A stretch of DNA of 64,000 nucleotides, from positions 269,820 through 333,819 of the forward strand of contig NZ_MPKW01000033.1 in the NCBI RefSeq assembly GCF_009729415.1, written 5' to 3'. Source of the stretch: Mycolicibacterium sp. CBMA 234. GTDB taxonomy: Bacteria; Actinomycetota; Actinomycetes; Mycobacteriales; Mycobacteriaceae. This document shows, in pieces, positions 60,876 through 64,000 of this stretch; position 1 is the first letter of the stretch, and every line of letters starts with the position of its first letter. Below the pieces are notes generated by a model, which was not told where the DNA came from, did not search any database, and saw only the letters and a list, made by a program, of their open reading frames with translations. A program made the position numbers and the translations under genes.

Positions 60876-61681
60876 TGCGGCCCCTCGGCTACCGCGCGGC
60901 CGACGGCAGCGACCAGCGCGTCGCCTTCCAGCGGTTGGTCGGTGGTGGCGCGCAGGCGTAGGAAGTATTCGACGTTGCCCGACGGTCCCGGCAGCGGGCT
61001 TGCCGTGACGTCGACGGCGTGCCAGCCAAGTTCGGCAGCGCGATGAGCCACCGTCAGCACGGCGTCGGCACGCAGTTCCGGGTCGGAAACCACCCCACCG
61101 GCCCCGACGCGCTCTTTGCCCACCTCGAACTGTGGCTTCACCATGGGAACGATATCGGCTTGCACCGACGCACATGCGGTCAGTGCCGGGAGCACTGTGG
61201 ACAGCGAAATGAACGACAGATCGGCCACTACCAGGTCAACCGGCCCGCCGATCGCGTCAGCAGTCAGTTCCCGCACGTTGGTGCGTTCCATGACGATGAC
61301 GCGCTCATCGGACCGCAATGGCCAGGCCAATTGGCCGTAGCCGACGTCAGCGGCGACGATCTCCCGCGCGCCACGGTCCAGCAGCACCTCGGTGAATCCA
61401 CCGGTCGAGGCACCGGCATCCAGGCAACGCCGGCCCTCCGGCGACACCCCGAACGCATCGAGGGCACCGATCAGCTTGTGGGCTCCGCGCGACACCCAAC
61501 TGCGTTCCTTCGACTCGGCAACAAGCAGATTCGCCGCTGGCGTCACCGCCGTCGATGCCTTGGATGCTCGCATCCCGTCGATGGTCACTCGGCCGGCCTC
61601 AATCAGTTCGGCCGCCTGCTGACGGGAACGGGCTAATCCACGCCGGACGAGTTCGGCATCAACACGTGCGCGTCGCGTCAC
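60872..61681 (-). CDS. tlyA: rRNA 2'-O-methyltransferase/hemolysin TlyA
   Basis: The 269-aa protein (GTG 61681, GAAGAG upstream) has an N-terminal S4 domain (VDAELVRRGLARSRQQAAELIEAGRV) and an FtsJ-like methyltransferase domain with LDAGASTGGFTEVLLDRGA and VADLSFISL. TlyA methylates 16S and 23S rRNA and determines capreomycin sensitivity. It overlaps nadK and follows the small 56-aa gene by 7 bases. Confidence 0.96.
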   Translation of the reverse strand: MTRRARVDAELVRRGLARSRQQAAELIEAGRVTIDGMRASKASTAVTPAANLLVAESKERSWVSRGAHKLIGALDAFGVSPEGRRCLDAGASTGGFTEVLLDRGAREIVAADVGYGQLAWPLRSDERVIVMERTNVRELTADAIGGPVDLVVADLSFISLSTVLPALTACASVQADIVPMVKPQFEVGKERVGAGGVVSDPELRADAVLTVAHRAAELGWHAVDVTASPLPGPSGNVEYFLRLRATTDQPLEGDALVAAVGRAVAEGPQ

Positions 61682-61688
61682 GTGCTCT

Positions 61689-61859
61689 TCACCCCTTCTC
61701 GACCGATTCCAGGGCCCGGACCAGCAGATTATGGGCATGGTCCAGACCCGCCGCGACTGCCTCGAGGTCCGGGGTCTCGCCACCTTCACCGGACAAATCC
61801 GGGAGATGGGACAGCAGGACCGCGATATCGCCGCGGATCTGGTCAGGATCGGTACTCAT
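61689..61859 (-). CDS. Small 56-aa conserved protein (Rv1693-type)
   Basis: ATG 61859 to TGA 61689 encodes 56 residues (MSTDPDQIRGDIAVLLSHLP ... ending RALESVEKG). It is acidic, mostly helical in appearance and has no known motif. It lies between the HAD phosphatase (8-base gap) and tlyA (7-base gap), the place of Rv1693 in M. tuberculosis, which is also a very short protein. Confidence 0.85.
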   Translation of the reverse strand: MSTDPDQIRGDIAVLLSHLPDLSGEGGETPDLEAVAAGLDHAHNLLVRALESVEKG

Positions 61860-61867
61860 AGCGGTGT

Positions 61868-62887
61868 TTACGCTAGCGGATCAGCGGCGCCAAGCAGCGA
61901 CCACCGATCCAATGCGGCCCGCGCCGTGTCGTCGCCGGCCGCGATATGCGCTCGGCCGTCAAGCTCAGCCGCCCACACCGCGGCTGCCGTGGCGCGGACC
62001 ACCGACAGCGGGTCACCGACAGGTTCGCCTGTGGCATGGACCGTGACGTCACTGCCCTCCGTCTGCACCCGCCATGCGGGGCTGGGACCCACCCGGAGAG
62101 TGTCCGCGTCCTCGGTAAGTGATCGCAGATCAGCACCGAGGTAGTCGGGACGCTCAGCGAGAATGGCATGCACCATGTCCGCGGCGCTGTTCACACCGGT
62201 CAGCACCATGAGGCACGGCAACCCAGCGGCCCGGGCTCCCGCGATGTCGGTGTCCAGGCGGTCACCCACCACCAGAGGATTGGTGAACTCGCCGCGGGCC
62301 AATGCGTCATTCATCAAGGTGGGTTCGGGCTTGCCGGCGACCTGCGGAACGCACTCGGTGGCGGTCCGCAACGCCGCGACCATCGAGCCGTTGCCCGGCA
62401 ACAGACCACGCTCCGACGGCAGCGTCTTGTCGACGTTCGCCGCCACCCAGACTCCACCGGCCCGGATAGTCAGCGCCGCTTCGGCGAGATCGGCCCAGCC
62501 GGTCTGCGGTGAATGGCCCTGCACCACAGCGACGGGATCGTCCGAGAACTCCCGGACCGGCTCCAGGCCGACGTTGGAGACCTCCGCAGCCAGCGAATCG
62601 GTACCGATCACCAAGACCTTTGAGCCAGCGGTCAACTGCTCTGCGAGGAGCCGTGCCGCGCTCTGGGCGCTGGTGACGACGTCGTCGGCGTGCGCCGCGA
62701 AGCCGAGGGTGTCGAGGTGGTCAGCCACCTCGGCCGGGCTCCGTGACGCGTTGTTGGTGACGTACAGCTTGCGCGACGTCACCGCGGCAAGCGTGGTCAC
62801 GGCGCCGTCGGTGGCTTCGTGCCCCCGGAACACGGTGCCGTCTAGATCCAGTAGTAGGCAGTCGTGCAGCTGAGCCAACGAGGACAT
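61868..62887 (-). CDS. HAD-superfamily phosphatase, glycerol-3-phosphate phosphatase type
   Basis: The 339-aa protein has HAD motif I CLLLDLDGTVFRG near residue 13, motif II YVTNNASRS near 42, and the later GKPEPTLMNDAL and VVGDRLDTDIAGARAAGL (motifs III and IV). It belongs to the NagD/PGP-like group; the M. tuberculosis equivalent Rv1692 dephosphorylates glycerol 3-phosphate. The C-terminal ~80 residues form a separate domain with no recognised motif. It starts one base after the upstream gene's stop. Confidence 0.94.
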   Translation of the reverse strand: MSSLAQLHDCLLLDLDGTVFRGHEATDGAVTTLAAVTSRKLYVTNNASRSPAEVADHLDTLGFAAHADDVVTSAQSAARLLAEQLTAGSKVLVIGTDSLAAEVSNVGLEPVREFSDDPVAVVQGHSPQTGWADLAEAALTIRAGGVWVAANVDKTLPSERGLLPGNGSMVAALRTATECVPQVAGKPEPTLMNDALARGEFTNPLVVGDRLDTDIAGARAAGLPCLMVLTGVNSAADMVHAILAERPDYLGADLRSLTEDADTLRVGPSPAWRVQTEGSDVTVHATGEPVGDPLSVVRATAAAVWAAELDGRAHIAAGDDTARAALDRWSLLGAADPLA

Positions 62888-62888
62888 A

Positions 62889-63725
62889 TCAGCCCAATTC
62901 GGCGACGCGGTCCTCGGCGTCCGTGACGCCTTCCAGATCCGCAGCGGCTGCGTGGAGGAACCACTGCAGCGCTTCATTCGTACGGTCGAGGGCGAGCAGC
63001 GTCTCCGCATAGACGTAGAACAGCCGCGCCGCGGTCTGACCGGTACGGGTCGAGTCGAGCGGCGGAGTCGAAAGCAGCGCCAACGCCTGTGTCGTCTGGC
63101 CCAGATCGCACCGGGCGCCGGCCATGACGATCTTGAGTTCGTCGGCGTCGTCGCCAGTAAGTTGCTCGGCTTCGGGGGTCCGGCCCAACTCGATTGCGCG
63201 CTCAGGGCGGCCGACACCACGTTCGCAGTCGGCGATGAGCGCCAACAACGGAGACTTGCTTCCCATCCGGCGCGCAGCGCGCAGCTCAGACAGGGCCTGC
63301 GCCCAGTCGCCGCAGTGATAGGCCGCGATGCCCACGGCTTCGCGGATTGCCGCGATACGAGACGCTCGGTTCCGTGCCGCGCGAGCGTGCTCGAGCGCAG
63401 CTTCGGGATCTTCGTCGAGCAGATCCCCGGCCATCACCAAGTGCTTGGCCACGTAATCAGCGGTGGTCTTGTCCAAGGTGGTCAGTTCGCGACGAACCTC
63501 GGGCGACAGCTGCTTGGCTTCGACGTCATCCGGCAGCCTGGGACCAGACGGCCGGTCCGACATCGCCCCGGCGTCACGCGACTGCGGCGCCGGCCGACCA
63601 CCACGATTGGACCCGGAGCGCCCAGGTGCCTGCGTTCGGTCACGCTGAGGCCGCTGTCCCCGTCGTGCGTCGCCGTCGTCCCTACGCGAGGGGCGGCGTT
63701 CGCCGCCCTGCCTGTTGTCGACCAC
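62889..63725 (-). CDS. TPR-like protein (Rv1691-type)
   Basis: The 278-aa protein has a basic low-complexity N-terminus (about residues 1-60, rich in Arg, Gly, Asp and Gln) and then helical repeats resembling tetratricopeptide repeats (AALEHARAARNRASRIAAIREAVGIAAYHCGDWAQALSELRAARR, and AETLLALDRTNEALQWFLHAA). Such proteins usually scaffold protein complexes. Translation starts at GTG 63725. Equivalent to Rv1691. Confidence 0.9.
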   Translation of the reverse strand: MVDNRQGGERRPSRRDDGDARRGQRPQRDRTQAPGRSGSNRGGRPAPQSRDAGAMSDRPSGPRLPDDVEAKQLSPEVRRELTTLDKTTADYVAKHLVMAGDLLDEDPEAALEHARAARNRASRIAAIREAVGIAAYHCGDWAQALSELRAARRMGSKSPLLALIADCERGVGRPERAIELGRTPEAEQLTGDDADELKIVMAGARCDLGQTTQALALLSTPPLDSTRTGQTAARLFYVYAETLLALDRTNEALQWFLHAAAADLEGVTDAEDRVAELG

Positions 63726-63848
63726 TGGAACCTTTCGCTACGAAATCTCAGGTCAGAATACGGCCCGACGTGGCGCTGGCCGAACATGCTCGCGAAACTC
63801 ACCATCGGCCGCAGCGCCGCTGAACCAGTCAGCAGCGCAGTGGATGGC

Positions 63849-63870
63849 CTATTTCCGCACTGAGAAATAG
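63849..63870 (-). repeat. Second, weaker inverted repeat behind the rRNA terminator
   Basis: CTATTTC (63849-63855), 8 bases, GAAATAG (63864-63870); a further GAAATAG copy follows at 63879-63885. On the minus strand this follows the strong hairpin and may help termination or RNA processing. Confidence 0.35.
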
Positions 63871-63884
63871 AAATTCGTGAAATA

Positions 63885-63918
63885 GAATCACCCCCCACAT
63901 GAATGTGGGGGGTGATTC
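63885..63918. terminator. Strong hairpin between the TPR-like gene and 5S rRNA
   Basis: A perfect 16-bp inverted repeat (63885-63900 and 63903-63918) with a 2-base centre, GC-rich (CCCCCC/GGGGGG), lies 9 bases past the 5S 3' end. The flanking bases are T-rich on both sides, so it may act as the rRNA operon terminator on the minus strand. Confidence 0.8.
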
Positions 63919-63926
63919 TTAATTTG

Positions 63927-64000
63927 TGTTCGGCGGTGTCCTACTTTTCCGCCCGTGCAGGGCAGTATCATCGGCGCTGGCAGGCTTAGCTTCCGGGTTC
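63927..64000 (-). rRNA. rrf: 5S rRNA, 3' part, runs off the right edge
   Basis: The minus strand reads GAACCCGGAAGCTAAGCC ... GGAAAAGTAGGACACCGCC-GAACA, matching the 3' two thirds of mycobacterial 5S rRNA. The 5' end and the 23S and 16S genes lie beyond the window. In fast-growing mycobacteria an rRNA operon (rrnB) sits downstream of tyrS and next to the Rv1691 equivalent, which fits here. Confidence 0.96.

Overview
The window looks like the chromosome of a fast-growing mycobacterium (Mycolicibacterium-like). The GC content is high, with many GTG starts and tightly overlapping genes. The right third follows the order of the Mycobacterium tuberculosis block Rv1713 (der) to Rv1691. The window ends in a 5S rRNA gene next to the Rv1691 equivalent, which is where the second rRNA operon (rrnB, downstream of tyrS) of fast growers is known to lie. 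The species call is inference; no database search was possible.

Left two thirds (about 1-39,000): a dense catabolic island for an acid that is broken down as CoA thioesters. It holds an acyl-CoA mutase start (left edge), SDRs, two P450s, a Rieske oxygenase, three F420/LLM-type oxidoreductases, one acyl-CoA carboxylase beta subunit, a CaiB CoA transferase, three acyl-CoA ligases, a two-subunit acyl-CoA dehydrogenase, six crotonase-fold proteins, two Ltp-like thiolase-fold proteins (one with a Zn-ribbon/OB partner), a classical thiolase, three metal-dependent hydrolases, thioesterases and an aldehyde dehydrogenase. The set recalls steroid or terpenoid side-chain degradation (dehydrogenate, hydrate, retro-aldol cleavage), but the substrate cannot be read from sequence. 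Nearly all operons between 2,069 and 36,928 start beside a copy of one palindrome, TACTGT-N7-ACAGTA. I found six copies, one of them in front of a TetR-family repressor gene (28,087-28,827). I infer that this repressor controls the whole island.

Middle (about 39,000-43,500): a thioesterase/DUF427/LLM operon, then an aldehyde dehydrogenase divergent from a second TetR-type regulator, a secreted lipase, and two gene-poor stretches with small inverted repeats. A tRNA-Pro(GGG) gene marks the switch to core genome.

Right third (43,546-64,000): core genes, nearly all on the minus strand: der, cmk, a pseudouridine synthase, scpB, scpA, a ParA ATPase, (plus-strand O-methyltransferase), a DUF1622 membrane protein, xerD, an ADP-ribose-type NUDIX hydrolase, pyrG, mctB, steA, then an inserted trio (CGNR-type regulator, glyoxalase-like protein, PNPOx-like protein), recN, nadK, tlyA, a 56-aa protein, a HAD phosphatase, a TPR-like protein, a strong hairpin terminator and the 3' part of 5S rRNA. 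Notable non-coding elements are a nested hairpin that would hide the pyrG ribosome binding site and an 18-bp tandem duplication of the der start codon region. No insertion sequences, CRISPR arrays or prophage genes were seen.
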